Positions 53,458-63,977 of a stretch of DNA of 64,000 bases are shown here, one piece after another (the first letter of the stretch is position 1; every line of letters starts with the position of its first letter). The stretch spans positions 1-64,000 of the forward strand of contig NZ_MIJY01000001.1 of NCBI RefSeq assembly GCF_001730305.1. The letters run 5' to 3'. The translations under genes were made by a program, and so were the position numbers. The stretch comes from Enterococcus termitis. GTDB taxonomy: Bacteria > Bacillota > Bacilli > Lactobacillales > Enterococcaceae. The notes beneath the pieces were generated by a model that was not told the origin of the DNA, made no database searches, and was given only the letters and a program-made list of their open reading frames with translations.

Positions 53458-54498
53458 ATTAGTAAGAAGAAAGACGATCCAGGAGAAACTAAAGACCAGC
53501 AAGAAGAAACACTTGAGCCAATCGATGAACAACAGTTGACTCCATGGCAAAAAGAAAATCTGGAATACTTAAAAACACAAGGAGATCAACCAGCCTGGAA
53601 CCCATCGGTCGTGCCAAACGAGGCTCAAGAGGAAGAAGACGAGCAAGAAAAAGAAGCAAAAACTGAAGCAGAAACGCCGTCAGAGGATTTAGTCCCTGAA
53701 GAAAAAACACAGCAAACTTACGAATCTTTTGCAGACCGCTTACCAAATATAAAAAAAGTACGAAATACGCGATTATATCGACGTTTATCATTGATCATAT
53801 CGGTATTTTTAATTGCGATTTTGATTGTACTTTACTTTGTTTCTCCGCTGAGTAAATTAGGTAATATTGGTGTGACTGGGAATACGTCTGTCGAAAGTCA
53901 AAAGGTCATCGAGCAATCGAAACTTGAAAAAGGTGTCAGTCTTTGGGAGCAGTTTGGCGATAGAAATATCTATGAAGAAAAAATCAAACGTCAATTGCCG
54001 CGTGTGAAAAAAGCAACCATCTCGTTGAGCGGAATCAACTCGTTCAACATAAAAATCGAAGAGTATAAAGTAGTCGCTTTGGAATCCATTAATAATATCT
54101 ACCATCCAATTTTAGAAAATGGAAAGATTTTATCAGAGGAAATGAATGCTCCAGTAAGTGGGATGCCCGTTTTCCAGAATTTTAAAGATCAGAAAATCAT
54201 TCGAAACTTAATAAATTCTTATAATCAGCTTCCAGAAGATATCAAGCAAAATATCTCTGAAATTCGTTATGCTCCTTCTAATGCAAATAAAGAATTGATC
54301 AATTTGCATATGAAAGATGCAAATGAAGTGATCGTAAATATTTCGCAATTGGAGCAGAAAATGGCGTATTACGGGAAAGTAGCTGGTCAAATGGAAAGTC
54401 CTGGAATCATTGATATGGAAGTTGGAATTTTCTCTTATCCAGTAAATAATGGAGAGACTGAGCAAAGCGCAGAGGAATCATCTGAGGCACTTGAATAA
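53458..54498 (+). CDS. divIB: Cell division protein DivIB/FtsQ, apparent ATT start
   Basis: 346 residues if read from ATT 53458. This codon is placed eight bases after AGGGGG and opens ISKKKDDPGETKDQQEETLE, the typical hydrophilic start of DivIB. An in-frame stop at 53452 excludes anything earlier, and the first ATG/GTG/TTG in frame is TTG 53536, which lacks a Shine-Dalgarno and would cut 26 residues. A membrane helix (LIISVFLIAILIVLYFV) and a POTRA domain (LGNIGVTGNTSVESQKVI) follow. It belongs to the FtsL-DivIC-DivIB septal complex. Confidence 0.88.
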   Translation: MSKKKDDPGETKDQQEETLEPIDEQQLTPWQKENLEYLKTQGDQPAWNPSVVPNEAQEEEDEQEKEAKTEAETPSEDLVPEEKTQQTYESFADRLPNIKKVRNTRLYRRLSLIISVFLIAILIVLYFVSPLSKLGNIGVTGNTSVESQKVIEQSKLEKGVSLWEQFGDRNIYEEKIKRQLPRVKKATISLSGINSFNIKIEEYKVVALESINNIYHPILENGKILSEEMNAPVSGMPVFQNFKDQKIIRNLINSYNQLPEDIKQNISEIRYAPSNANKELINLHMKDANEVIVNISQLEQKMAYYGKVAGQMESPGIIDMEVGIFSYPVNNGETEQSAEESSEALE

Positions 54499-54660
54499 AC
54501 TTAAGAAAATAAAAAGCATAAAATAGTAGAATCTGCTTTCTAAAAAGCCCATGTTTATGGTAAAATTGAAAGAAGTGAGTATTCATTAAAAAATATATAT
54601 GTAAACAGCTCTTTGATGCTTGTTTACATATTGGAATTAATAGGAGGAGGAACCCCATTC

Positions 54661-55983
54661 ATGGCAAAGACAGGAATGTATGTAGGCCTTGATATTGGTA
54701 CAACATCTGTAAAAGTTGTAGTGGCTGAATTTATTGAAGGTCAAATGAATATTATTGGCGTAGGAAATGCAAAATCTGATGGATTAAATCGAGGCATCAT
54801 CGTCGATATTGATAAAACAGTAAATGCGATTCAAAGAGCAGTAAGACAAGCAGAAGAAAAAGCGGGAATTCAAATTAAAAGTGTGAATGTGGGGTTACCA
54901 GCAAACTTACTTGAAGTGGAAAATTGCCAAGGAATGATCGCTGTAAGTAGTGAGTCAAAAGAAATCACTGATGAAGATGTACGTAATGTTGCATCGGCAG
55001 CTCTGGTTCGTTCAACTCCTCCTGAACGTCAAATCGTTGCAATTTTACCTCAAGAATTTACAGTAGATGGGTTTGAAGGAATCAAAGACCCTAGAGGAAT
55101 GATTGGCGTTCGTTTAGAAATGTTCGGTGTTGTCTTTACAGGACCGAAAACAATTATTCACAATACAAGAAAATGTGTTGAAAAAGCTGGTTTAACAGTC
55201 AATGAATTAGTGATTATGCCTTTAGCTTTAACTGAAACAGTTCTATCTGATGGCGAAAAAGATTTTGGTACGATCGTTATCGATATGGGCGGCGGTCAAA
55301 CAACAACTTCTGTGATGCATGATAAACAATTGAAGTTCACTCATGTCAATCAAGAAGGCGGAGAATTCGTCACTAAAGATGTTTCGATTGTATTGAATAC
55401 ATCATTCAATAATGCAGAAGCCTTAAAGATCAATTATGGTGATGCTTATCCAGAAAGAACATCAGTTAGTGAAGAGTTTCCAGTTGATGTGATCGGTAAG
55501 TCAGAGCCCGTTAAGGTTGATGAACGCTATCTTTCGGAAGTAATCGAAGCAAGAGTGGAACAAATCTTCAAAAAATCAAAAGAAGTACTTGACGAAATCG
55601 ATGCATTGGAATTGCCTGGCGGTGTTATTTTAACTGGCGGCGGCGCAAGTCTTCCTGGTGTGGTAGATCTAGCACAGGAGATTTTTGATGCAAGTGTGAA
55701 ATTGTATGTTCCTAATCATATGGGCTTACGTAACCCAGTATTTACCAACGTGATTAGTATCGTAGAATACTCAGCTCAGCTTAACGATATTTACCATATC
55801 GCTAAGGGAGCAATCCCAGGTGAAAAAATAAAAACTTCACCGTCAATCGCTGTTCAGCAGGAAGTTCAATATGATACATATGCTGATAGTGTACAAGAAG
55901 ATTACGATGATTCAGAAATTCATGAATCTGGTGAAAAAGTTACAGGTAAAATCAAAGACTTCTTCTCAAACATTTTTGACTAA
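54661..55983 (+). CDS. ftsA: Cell division protein FtsA
   Basis: 440 residues from ATG 54661 after AGGAGGAGG; an upstream ATG at 54613 precedes that site and is rejected. Actin-fold motifs [29 protein letters not shown] and [14 protein letters not shown]. It tethers FtsZ to the membrane through a C-terminal amphipathic helix ([15 protein letters not shown]). A 160-base gap precedes it, so an internal promoter is possible. Confidence 0.97.
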   Translation: MAKTGMYVGLDIGTTSVKVVVAEFIEGQMNIIGVGNAKSDGLNRGIIVDIDKTVNAIQRAVRQAEEKAGIQIKSVNVGLPANLLEVENCQGMIAVSSESKEITDEDVRNVASAALVRSTPPERQIVAILPQEFTVDGFEGIKDPRGMIGVRLEMFGVVFTGPKTIIHNTRKCVEKAGLTVNELVIMPLALTETVLSDGEKDFGTIVIDMGGGQTTTSVMHDKQLKFTHVNQEGGEFVTKDVSIVLNTSFNNAEALKINYGDAYPERTSVSEEFPVDVIGKSEPVKVDERYLSEVIEARVEQIFKKSKEVLDEIDALELPGGVILTGGGASLPGVVDLAQEIFDASVKLYVPNHMGLRNPVFTNVISIVEYSAQLNDIYHIAKGAIPGEKIKTSPSIAVQQEVQYDTYADSVQEDYDDSEIHESGEKVTGKIKDFFSNIFD

Positions 55984-56009
55984 CAATTAAAACAGGAGGA
56001 AACGATACT

Positions 56010-57260
56010 ATGGAATTTTCTTTAGATAATAACATTAACAATGGCGCTGTCATCAAAGTTATCGGAGTAGGCGGCGGCGGCGGCAATGCTGTTAACCGCA
56101 TGATCGAAGAAAACGTCAAAGGCGTAGAATTCATCGCTGCAAATACAGATGTACAAGCCCTTAAAAACTCAAATGCCGAGACAGTCATTCAACTTGGACC
56201 TAAGTACACACGTGGTTTAGGTGCAGGTTCTCAACCCGAAGTTGGCCAAAAAGCTGCAGAAGAAAGTGAACAAGTAATATCAGATGCGTTACAAGGTGCT
56301 GATATGATTTTCATCACTGCTGGTATGGGCGGCGGAACCGGAACAGGAGCGGCTCCTGTAGTTGCTAAAATCGCTAAAGAATTAGGTGCTTTAACTGTTG
56401 GAGTTGTAACAAGACCATTCAGTTTTGAAGGACCAAAACGTGGACGTTTTGCAGCAGAAGGTATCGCTCTTTTGAAAGAAAACGTTGATACATTATTAAT
56501 CATCTCAAATAACCGTTTACTAGAAGTCGTTGATAAAAAGACGCCAATGCTTGAAGCATTCCGTGAAGCAGACAATGTTTTACGTCAAGGTGTTCAAGGT
56601 ATTTCAGATTTGATTACAGCACCAGGCTATGTCAACTTAGACTTCGCTGATGTGAAAACAGTAATGGAAAATCAAGGAACAGCTTTGATGGGAATTGGTG
56701 TTGCCAGTGGTGAAGATCGTGTCATCGAAGCAACGAAAAAAGCAATCTCTTCTCCATTGTTGGAAACATCAATCGATGGTGCTGAACAAGTCCTATTGAA
56801 TATCACTGGCGGACTTGATATGACATTATTCGAAGCTCAAGATGCTTCTGATATCGTGACAAGTGCTGCTACTGGTGATGTGAATATCATTCTCGGTACA
56901 TCTATTAATGAAGATTTAGGTGATGAAATTCGTGTAACTGTAATTGCGACAGGAATCGATCCTTCTAAAAAAGATCGTAAGTCACCACGTCAAAATAGAC
57001 CAACTCAAATCCAAACAGTCCAACAAGCACCAGTGCTTGATATGGAACAGTCAAAACCGTCACAGCCTCAACCACAAGAAGAGTCTAGTGCTTTTGGAGA
57101 TTGGGATATCCGTCGTGAACAAAACGTACGACCTAAAGTAGACGATTCAACATTTGATAATGCTGAAAAGAAAGACTTTGAAACGTTTCATCGTGAAGAA
57201 CCAACACAAAACAATGACGATGAATTAAACACACCACCATTTTTCCGCAGAAAAAGATAG
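56010..57260 (+). CDS. ftsZ: Cell division protein FtsZ
   Basis: 416 residues. GTP-binding motifs [13 protein letters not shown] and [14 protein letters not shown]7 loop [11 protein letters not shown], a Gln/Pro-rich linker and the conserved C-terminal peptide [10 protein letters not shown] that binds FtsA and SepF. It forms the Z ring. AGGAGG precedes the ATG. Confidence 0.98.
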   Translation: MEFSLDNNINNGAVIKVIGVGGGGGNAVNRMIEENVKGVEFIAANTDVQALKNSNAETVIQLGPKYTRGLGAGSQPEVGQKAAEESEQVISDALQGADMIFITAGMGGGTGTGAAPVVAKIAKELGALTVGVVTRPFSFEGPKRGRFAAEGIALLKENVDTLLIISNNRLLEVVDKKTPMLEAFREADNVLRQGVQGISDLITAPGYVNLDFADVKTVMENQGTALMGIGVASGEDRVIEATKKAISSPLLETSIDGAEQVLLNITGGLDMTLFEAQDASDIVTSAATGDVNIILGTSINEDLGDEIRVTVIATGIDPSKKDRKSPRQNRPTQIQTVQQAPVLDMEQSKPSQPQPQEESSAFGDWDIRREQNVRPKVDDSTFDNAEKKDFETFHREEPTQNNDDELNTPPFFRRKR

Positions 57261-57269
57261 GAGCGATTT

Positions 57270-57953
57270 TTGATCATGCTGGCTGATAACTTAGAAAAAA
57301 TAAATCAAGAAATTCAGCTGGCATGCCAAAGGTCCGCACGGACGATCGAGGATGTTACTATGATTGCTGTGACTAAATCTGTGGAAAGCGGTCGTGCCAA
57401 GGAGCTTGCTGAACTTGGCATTGAGAATATGGCTGAGAACCGAGTAGATAAATTACTCGAAAAAAAAATGGCACTTAAAGATTTTTCAGCTATTAAGTGG
57501 CATTTGATTGGTAATTTACAGCGTAGGAAGGTAAAATTAATAATCAACGAGATAGATTATTTTCATGCGTTAGACAGCTTGAAGTTAGCAGAAGAAATTC
57601 AAAAGCGAGCAGTTAAACCAATTGCTTGTTTTGTAGAAGTGAATATCACAGGTGAAGACAGCAAACACGGATTTCGTTCAGAGGATGTACTTGAATTTAT
57701 TCAAGAATTAGCTTCCTTTGATAAGATAAGAATAATCGGTCTAATGACGATGGCTCCGTTAGATGCATCTGAGCAAGTGCTCCATGACGTTTTTTCTAAG
57801 CTAAAGATTTTGCAGTCAACAATAAATAATCAGCATCTGTCATATGCACCATGTACAGAGCTCAGTATGGGAATGAGTAATGATTTCCCGATTGCTATCG
57901 AAGAAGGTGCAACTTTTGTACGAATCGGAACAGCAATTTTCAGAGGTGCGTAA
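57270..57953 (+). CDS. ylmE: YggS/YlmE family pyridoxal phosphate-binding protein
   Basis: 227 residues. The PLP lysine lies in MIAVTKSVESGRAKELAELG, with WHLIGNLQRRK and ELSMGMSNDFPIAIEEGATFVRIG later. Members keep PLP and amino-acid pools balanced. The start is uncertain: TTG 57270 is six bases after AGGAG, while ATG 57276 is twelve bases away. Usual place between ftsZ and sepF. Confidence 0.92.
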   Translation: MIMLADNLEKINQEIQLACQRSARTIEDVTMIAVTKSVESGRAKELAELGIENMAENRVDKLLEKKMALKDFSAIKWHLIGNLQRRKVKLIINEIDYFHALDSLKLAEEIQKRAVKPIACFVEVNITGEDSKHGFRSEDVLEFIQELASFDKIRIIGLMTMAPLDASEQVLHDVFSKLKILQSTINNQHLSYAPCTELSMGMSNDFPIAIEEGATFVRIGTAIFRGA

Positions 57954-57966
57954 AGGAGGGGAATCT

Positions 57967-58584
57967 ATGTCAATTTTTAGTAAAAATGCATTATCGAGCT
58001 TTTTTGGATTATCTGGTGAAGATGAATATGATAATTATGATGAATACGAAGAGCAAAAGGCTGTTAATGAACGACCAAGACAGACGGTTCGACAAGCATC
58101 AACGCAGGTGCAAAGACCAACTGTACCTAGTGGACCAGCAGAACCTTTAACCGAGAAACCATCTGCTCGTTATCGTTCAACAGAAACACATCAAGATAAA
58201 AAAGAAAGCCGTCAGGAAACAGCATTTAATGAAAAAAAGGTTGTCTCCATGCGTAGTTCGAATAACTCAAATGCTAAACGTTCGCAAGATACACATAGCT
58301 CAAGTAGAGCTGGCAAAATCACAATTATTGAACCACGTGTCTATTCTGAAGCGATGAACATTGCTAAACATATTATTGCTAGTGACGCTGTGTTGATTAA
58401 TTTTCATTTAGTTGAAGAACAACAAGCAAGAAGAATTGTTGACTTTCTAACTGGAACTGTCTATGCATTAGACGGAGACATTCAACGTGTCGGCGATGAA
58501 ATTTTTCTATGTACACCATCAAACATCGAAATCGATAGTGCTACAGCACAGTCTTTAGCTAAGAAACAAATGTTTGATTTTTAG
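57967..58584 (+). CDS. sepF: Cell division protein SepF
   Basis: 205 residues from ATG 57967 after AAAGGAGGGG. An N-terminal membrane-binding amphipathic helix (SIFSKNALSSFFGL), a disordered linker, and the C-terminal SepF domain (IIEPRVYSEAMNIAKHIIAS, then RIVDFLTGTVYALDGDIQRVG). It anchors and bundles FtsZ. The longer in-frame reading starting in ylmE is rejected. Confidence 0.95.
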   Translation: MSIFSKNALSSFFGLSGEDEYDNYDEYEEQKAVNERPRQTVRQASTQVQRPTVPSGPAEPLTEKPSARYRSTETHQDKKESRQETAFNEKKVVSMRSSNNSNAKRSQDTHSSSRAGKITIIEPRVYSEAMNIAKHIIASDAVLINFHLVEEQQARRIVDFLTGTVYALDGDIQRVGDEIFLCTPSNIEIDSATAQSLAKKQMFDF

Positions 58585-58600
58585 TCAGGAGGTCGTTAAT

Positions 58601-58867
58601 ATCGTTGAATTAATTTCTTTATTGTATTTGGCTGTTCGAATTTATTCAGGACTTCTGATTATTTATGCCTTATTGTCTTGGTTTCCCGGGGCATACGAAT
58701 CCACATTCGGCCGTCTGATTGCACGAATTTGTGAACCATATTTAAGCCTGTTTGATCGTTTGAATTTAAACATCGGTATGATCGGGTTTAACGTAATGAT
58801 CGCAATTATTGTGCTGAATTTAGCTGCAAGTGGATTAGGAAAAATTTTAGAATCACTGTTGTATTAA
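58601..58867 (+). CDS. ylmG: YlmG/YggT family membrane protein, apparent ATC start
   Basis: 88 residues if started at ATC 58601, eight bases after a perfect AGGAGG (58587-58592). The in-frame alternative TTG 58574 is inside sepF, upstream of the Shine-Dalgarno, and has none of its own. The next in-frame start candidates would cut the first membrane helix. Motifs IYALLSWFPGA and RICEPYLSLFDRL define the YggT family, with two membrane helices. Linked to division and to the YlmEFGH-SepF block. Confidence 0.87.
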   Translation: MVELISLLYLAVRIYSGLLIIYALLSWFPGAYESTFGRLIARICEPYLSLFDRLNLNIGMIGFNVMIAIIVLNLAASGLGKILESLLY

Positions 58868-58890
58868 TAATAAGAAAGGATGATTTATCT

Positions 58891-59673
58891 ATGAACGCAA
58901 ATGTATACCAACATTTTCGCAAAGATGAGCATCCTTTTATTGATTCTGTAGGTGATTGGTTAGAACAAGTGGAAAGTCAATATGCACCTTATCTAACGGA
59001 TTTTTTAGATCCTCGACAAGCCTATATTCTGGAAACATTGATCAGACAAAATAGTGAACTTGAATTTAAGTTCTATGGCGGTTATGAACAGGCCGAACGG
59101 AAAAGATGCTTAATTTATCCTGATTATTATCAACCAAAGCAGGAAGATTTTGAAATTGAATTGGTTGAGATCGTCTATCCAGTTAAATTTTCTACATTAT
59201 CTCATGGCAAGGTGTTGGGTACCCTTGTTAATACTGGGATTAAACGTGAATATTTCGGAGATATCATTTCTGATGGTGACCGTTGGCAAGTTTTTCTTGC
59301 CAAAGAAACGGCTAACTTTATTCTTGTTCAAGTAGAAAAAATCGGAAAAATTGCTGTACGTTTGGAGAAACGAAACTATACAGAATTAATTCTTCCAAAA
59401 GATGATTGGACACATGAGCGAACGACAATCAGTTCGTTACGTCTGGATAATTTGATCTCCAGCGTATATAATATATCTAGGCAGCGATCGAAGCAATTGA
59501 TCGAGTCTGGTAAAGTTAAAGTGAATTGGACGGAAAATACTAGACCGGATTTCTTGGTAGACTTATTAGATATCGTGTCTATCAGAGGGTTTGGCAGGAT
59601 TCAAATTCAAGAACTAGAAGGTAAGACGAAAAAGGACAAGTTTCGTTTGTTATTGGGAGTTTTACGAAAATAA
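58891..59673 (+). CDS. ylmH: YlmH family S4-domain RNA-binding protein
   Basis: 260 residues; an N-terminal domain (MNANVYQHFRKDEHPFIDSV then FLDPRQAYILETLI) and a C-terminal S4 domain (LRLDNLISSVYNISRQRSKQ). Homologues bind stalled 50S-peptidyl-tRNA complexes in ribosome rescue and are linked to division. AAAGGA precedes the ATG. Confidence 0.93.
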   Translation: MNANVYQHFRKDEHPFIDSVGDWLEQVESQYAPYLTDFLDPRQAYILETLIRQNSELEFKFYGGYEQAERKRCLIYPDYYQPKQEDFEIELVEIVYPVKFSTLSHGKVLGTLVNTGIKREYFGDIISDGDRWQVFLAKETANFILVQVEKIGKIAVRLEKRNYTELILPKDDWTHERTTISSLRLDNLISSVYNISRQRSKQLIESGKVKVNWTENTRPDFLVDLLDIVSIRGFGRIQIQELEGKTKKDKFRLLLGVLRK

Positions 59674-59692
59674 TCCAAAGAGGTGAAGGAAT

Positions 59693-60412
59693 ATGGCATT
59701 AACTCCATTAGATATTCAAAACAAAAACTTCTCTACAAAAATGAGAGGATACAATCAAGACGATGTCGATGATTTTTTAGATCAAGTAACGAAAGATTAT
59801 GAAGATTCCCTTCAAAAAACACGTGAACTTGAAAAATCATTAAAACATGCAGAAGAAAAACTACAATATTTCAATGAATTGAAAGATGCATTGAATCAAT
59901 CAATCATTGTTGCTCAAGATACTGCGGATAAAGTAAAAACAAGCGCGAACAAAGAATCTGAAGTGATTGTGACATCTGCTGAAAATACAGCGAATGAAAT
60001 GATTTCATCAGCTGAAAAACGTTCAACAAACTTGATTACATCAGCTGAAGAAAAAGCAAAAGAAATTTTGACAGATGCTACAGATCGTGCGCGTCAGTTG
60101 GCTGCTGAAACAGATGATTTGAAGAAAAAAACACGTGTATTCCATCAACGTTTAAGCTTGATGCTTGAAGCACAATTAGAACAAGTGAAAAGTGAAGAGT
60201 GGAACGAATTATTAAAACCATTCTCAAGCTATGTCAGCGATTCACATACAGTAATCAAAGAAGTATTAGCGAAAGAGCTTGATAAAGAAGATGACACACC
60301 TGCACCAACAGCAACTACATCAGAACCGGCTGTAGATGAACAACCAACGTTAGAACAAGCTGCGCTTGATCCAAAAGCAATGTTGGATTTATTAAACAAA
60401 GAACCTAAATAG
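59693..60412 (+). CDS. divIVA: Cell division protein DivIVA
   Basis: 239 residues. The membrane-binding N-terminal domain (LTPLDIQNKNFSTKMRGYNQDDVDDFLDQV) and a long coiled coil with an Ala/Ser/Glu-rich middle are typical. It marks septa and poles by sensing curved membrane. The C-terminal tail is acidic and Thr/Pro-rich. GAGGTGAAGG lies before ATG 59693. Last gene of the division cluster. Confidence 0.96.
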   Translation: MALTPLDIQNKNFSTKMRGYNQDDVDDFLDQVTKDYEDSLQKTRELEKSLKHAEEKLQYFNELKDALNQSIIVAQDTADKVKTSANKESEVIVTSAENTANEMISSAEKRSTNLITSAEEKAKEILTDATDRARQLAAETDDLKKKTRVFHQRLSLMLEAQLEQVKSEEWNELLKPFSSYVSDSHTVIKEVLAKELDKEDDTPAPTATTSEPAVDEQPTLEQAALDPKAMLDLLNKEPK

Positions 60413-60439
60413 ACAAGTAAAAAAATAGAACAGAAAAGT

Positions 60440-60655
60440 CAATAACCATTCTTTTAGCGAGTCAATGACAGTGAGAGTTTGACAGACCCTGGTATTGAAA
60501 AGATCCTCTATTTTACTCAAGTTTGAATACAGTAAAACTTGACGAGTGATTTCGTTACCAATCACAGAGGAAATAAACCACATGAGTGGATTATTTTGAA
60601 TTTGGGTGGTAACACGAGTACTTTCGTCCCTAGGGATGAAGGTACTTTTTTGCTT
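60440..60655 (+). ncRNA. T-box riboswitch of ileS
   Basis: The leader contains a long stem I region (AGCGAGTCAATGACAGTGAG onward), a T-box sequence GGGTGGTAACACGAG (60604-60618) and an intrinsic terminator GTACTTTCGTCCCT / AGGGATGAAGGTAC followed by TTTTTT (60618-60651). Uncharged tRNA-Ile would stabilise the antiterminator and let transcription reach ileS. The specifier codon could not be pinned down by eye; isoleucine specificity is taken from the downstream gene. Confidence 0.9.
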
Positions 60656-60783
60656 TTCAACACTGCGACTGGCATTGCCAGAGCAGATGTTGAAAAGTAC
60701 TTGGCGAACCAGTTGAGCGAAGTGTCTTTCGTATTGAAACACTGCGACTGGCTTTGCCAGAGTAGATGTTGAAAAGTACTTGG
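60654..60783 (+). repeat. Duplicated hairpin between the T-box and ileS
   Basis: A 45-base unit starting ACACTGCGACTGGC occurs at 60660-60704 and 60739-60783 with two mismatches, 79 bases apart. Each unit folds: outer TTTTCAACA / TGTTGAAAA (copy 1; copy 2 has ATTGAAACA at the left) and inner CTGGC..GCCAG. It lies after the T-box terminator and about 145 bases before ileS. The remaining leader 60784-60928 shows no gene. Confidence 0.85.
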
Positions 60784-60928
60784 TAAAAGAAGTGATCATC
60801 ATATTGAATCAAGAAAATGCTAAGGAAAATCTCAAATTGAAAACAACTAACCAAAAGAGACAAAAGCCAGAGCTGGAACCTCTTTAATTGATACATCAAC
60901 CTGTAACAAAAGAAAGTGAGGAATAAAA

Positions 60929-63718
60929 ATGAAAATGAAAGAAACATTGCAATTGGGCAAAACAGCTTTCCCAATGCGGGGTAATTTACCAAATCGTGAA
61001 GTAGAGTGGCAAAAAGAATGGGAAGAACAAAAAATTTATGAAAAGCGTCAAAAACTCAATGAAGGTAAACCGACGTTCGTTTTACATGATGGACCACCAT
61101 ATGCGAATGGGAATATCCATTTAGGACATTCTTTAAATAAAATCAGTAAAGATATCATTATCCGCTCAAAATCAATGTCTGGTTTCCGTTCTCCTTATGT
61201 TCCAGGCTGGGATACACATGGATTACCTATTGAGCAAGTTTTGACCAATAAAGGAATTAAAAGAAAAGAAATGTCGTTAGCTGAATATCGTGAGAAATGT
61301 GAAGAATACGCTCGCTCACAAGTTGACACACAACGTGCAGATTTCAAACGTTTAGGAGTAGCTGGTGATTGGGATCATCCATATATCACATTAGATCCAT
61401 CTTATGAAGCAGCAGAAATCCGTGTGTTCGGTAAAATGGCTGAAAAAGGCTATATCTATAAAGGCTTAAAACCAATTTACTGGTCACCTTCAAGTGAATC
61501 TTCATTAGCAGAAGCAGAAATCGAATATAAAGATGTCAAATCAGCTTCGATTTATGTGGCCTTTAAAGTGGCTGATGGCAAGGGGATTTTAGATACAGAT
61601 ACATCCTTTGTTATCTGGACAACAACACCATGGACACTTCCTGCTAATCTGGGCATCTCTGTAAATCCAACATATCAGTATGTCGTTGTAAAAGCATTTG
61701 GCAAAAAATATGTGGTAGCAAAAGATTTATTAGAAACAGTCAAAGAAGCAATCGGCTGGGAGGATGTAGAAGTACTTGAAACGATTTCCGGTCAAGATAT
61801 GGAATATATGACAGCACAGCATCCATTCTATGATCGTACATCATTAGTAATGTTAGGTGATCATGTTACTTTAGATGCGGGTACTGGATTGGTTCATACA
61901 GCTCCTGGACATGGTGAAGATGACTACATCGTAAGTAAAAAATACAATTTAGATGTTCTTTCACCTGTGGATAATCGTGGTGTATTTACGGATGAAGCGC
62001 CTGGTTTTGAAGGTGTTTTCTATGATAAAGCAAATCCAATGATCACAGCTCTTTTAGACGAAAAAGATGCACTATTAAAATTGGACTTCTTTACTCATAG
62101 TTATCCACATGATTGGCGTACGAAAAAGCCAGTTATTTATCGTGCAACACCACAATGGTTTGCATCAATCGACAAATTCCGTCAAAATATCTTGGATGAG
62201 GTTGAAAAAGTTGACTGGATTCTTCCTTGGGGAAAAACACGTCTATATAATATGATTCGTGACCGTGGAGATTGGGTCATTTCCCGTCAACGTGCGTGGG
62301 GAGTACCGTTACCAATTTTCTACGCTGAAAATGGGGAAGCGATCATTACGCCAGAAACAATCGATCATGTTGCAAATTTATTTGCGGAACACGGCTCAAA
62401 CGTATGGTTCAAACGTGAAGCAAAAGACTTACTACCAGAAGGCTTTACTCATCCTGGTTCGCCAAATGGTGAATTTACAAAAGAAAATGATATTATGGAT
62501 GTTTGGTTTGATTCTGGTTCTTCTCATGAAGCTGTATTACGTCAACGTCCAGAGTTAACCTTCCCAGCAGATATGTATTTAGAAGGTTCAGACCAATACC
62601 GCGGCTGGTTTAATTCAAGTATTACTACAAGCGTAGCAATCAATGGTGTAGCGCCATACAAAGCTGTATTATCACAAGGCTTTACCTTAGACGGTGAAGG
62701 ACGTAAAATGAGTAAATCACTAGGAAATACGATCTTACCTGATAAAGTAATCAAACAAATGGGTGCAGATATCTTGCGTCTGTGGGTAAGTAGTGTAGAT
62801 TATGAAGCAGATGTACGTGTATCTATGGATATTTTAAATCAAGTTTCCGAAGTTTATCGTAAAATCCGTAATACTATGCGTTTCTTATTAGCTAATACAA
62901 GCGATTTTGAACCAAAAGAGCATACAGTTGCTTATGAAGAATTACGTTCTGTGGATAAATATATGGTTGTTCGTTTAAATCAAGTCATCGAGGAAATCCG
63001 TGAAAAGGGCTACGAAAAATACAACTTTATGCAAATCTATCGTACGGTGATGAATTTCTTAACTGTAGATCTATCTGCCTTTTATTTAGATTTTGCCAAA
63101 GATGTTGTTTATATTGAAGCAGAAGATAATTATCAACGTCGTTGTATGCAAACAGTGTTCTATCAAACAGCTGTTGCGTTAACAAAATTATTAACACCGA
63201 TCATCCCGCATACTTCAGAAGAAATCTGGAGCTTCTTGAAAGAAGAAGAAGAATATGTTCAATTAGCTGAATTCCCTGGCTACGAAGAATTTGCGAATCA
63301 ACAAGAATTGCTGGACTTATGGGCAGCCTTTATGGACTTTAGAGATAATGTCTTAAAAGCATTGGAGGAAGCACGTAATTCTAAATTGATCGGTAAATCA
63401 TTAGAAGCCAAAGTCACTGTTTATCCAAATGAACAAATCCGTGAGTTACTAAACGCTGTTGATGCAGATGTGGCTCAATTGTTGATTGTATCGGATTTTG
63501 AAGTAGCAGATAAAACTGCAACAGCTCCAGAAAATGTTGAGAAATTTGAAGATATGTCGATTCTTGTGGAAAAAGCTGCAGGAGAAACGTGTGATCGCTG
63601 TCGTGCAGTGCGCACAGATGTAGGAGAAGATGAAAAACTTCCTCAATTATGCGGCCGCTGTGCAGCAATCGTTGAAGAAAACTATCCAGAAGCAGTTGCT
63701 GAAGGATTTGAAGCTTAA
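60929..63718 (+). CDS. ileS: Isoleucyl-tRNA synthetase
   Basis: 929 residues. Class I motifs: HIGH as HLGH in [24 protein letters not shown] in [12 protein letters not shown], and the editing domain with [16 protein letters not shown]-terminal zinc-binding motif CDRC...CGRC is present. It charges tRNA-Ile and edits Val-tRNA-Ile. The start is ATG 60929 or 60935 after GTGAGGAA. The T-box upstream controls it. Confidence 0.98.
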   Translation: MKMKETLQLGKTAFPMRGNLPNREVEWQKEWEEQKIYEKRQKLNEGKPTFVLHDGPPYANGNIHLGHSLNKISKDIIIRSKSMSGFRSPYVPGWDTHGLPIEQVLTNKGIKRKEMSLAEYREKCEEYARSQVDTQRADFKRLGVAGDWDHPYITLDPSYEAAEIRVFGKMAEKGYIYKGLKPIYWSPSSESSLAEAEIEYKDVKSASIYVAFKVADGKGILDTDTSFVIWTTTPWTLPANLGISVNPTYQYVVVKAFGKKYVVAKDLLETVKEAIGWEDVEVLETISGQDMEYMTAQHPFYDRTSLVMLGDHVTLDAGTGLVHTAPGHGEDDYIVSKKYNLDVLSPVDNRGVFTDEAPGFEGVFYDKANPMITALLDEKDALLKLDFFTHSYPHDWRTKKPVIYRATPQWFASIDKFRQNILDEVEKVDWILPWGKTRLYNMIRDRGDWVISRQRAWGVPLPIFYAENGEAIITPETIDHVANLFAEHGSNVWFKREAKDLLPEGFTHPGSPNGEFTKENDIMDVWFDSGSSHEAVLRQRPELTFPADMYLEGSDQYRGWFNSSITTSVAINGVAPYKAVLSQGFTLDGEGRKMSKSLGNTILPDKVIKQMGADILRLWVSSVDYEADVRVSMDILNQVSEVYRKIRNTMRFLLANTSDFEPKEHTVAYEELRSVDKYMVVRLNQVIEEIREKGYEKYNFMQIYRTVMNFLTVDLSAFYLDFAKDVVYIEAEDNYQRRCMQTVFYQTAVALTKLLTPIIPHTSEEIWSFLKEEEEYVQLAEFPGYEEFANQQELLDLWAAFMDFRDNVLKALEEARNSKLIGKSLEAKVTVYPNEQIRELLNAVDADVAQLLIVSDFEVADKTATAPENVEKFEDMSILVEKAAGETCDRCRAVRTDVGEDEKLPQLCGRCAAIVEENYPEAVAEGFEA

Positions 63719-63820
63719 AAGAATAGATACAATGAGATTGTGGCCAACGTTGCGCAATCTCGAACACCAGCTTCATTATCGTTAATCGGTAGGTAGGTCT
63801 TGGTGAAAATTGGATAAAAG

Positions 63821-63867
63821 AAAAACCTGTACAATGCTCGTAGCATGAGTGTTGTACAGGTTTTTTT
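63821..63867 (+). terminator. Terminator of ileS
   Basis: AAAAACCTGTACAA / TTGTACAGGTTTTTT with an inner TGCT..AGCA pair. About 100 bases after the stop; the stretch between holds nothing I can identify. Confidence 0.9.
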
Positions 63868-63936
63868 GTATTCGAATTTAGCGTGCTGAACATAACCGCT
63901 CTTGTGTGTTGTCATAGCTTTATTTTGGAATCAAAA

Positions 63937-63977
63937 AAGGGTAACAGAAAACGAATTTTTCGTTTTCTGTTACCCTT
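63937..63977 (-). terminator. Terminator for a minus-strand gene beyond the right edge
   Basis: Perfect 17-bp arms AAGGGTAACAGAAAACG (63937-63953) and complement (63961-63977). On the minus strand the second arm is followed by a T-run (complement of AAAAAA at 63933-63938), so it ends a transcript that enters from the right. It can also catch ileS read-through. Confidence 0.75.

Noticed and set aside
53536-53538. TTG 53536 as the divIB start
   Set aside because: No Shine-Dalgarno upstream; coding-like DivIB sequence continues 26 codons further upstream to a well-spaced ATT.
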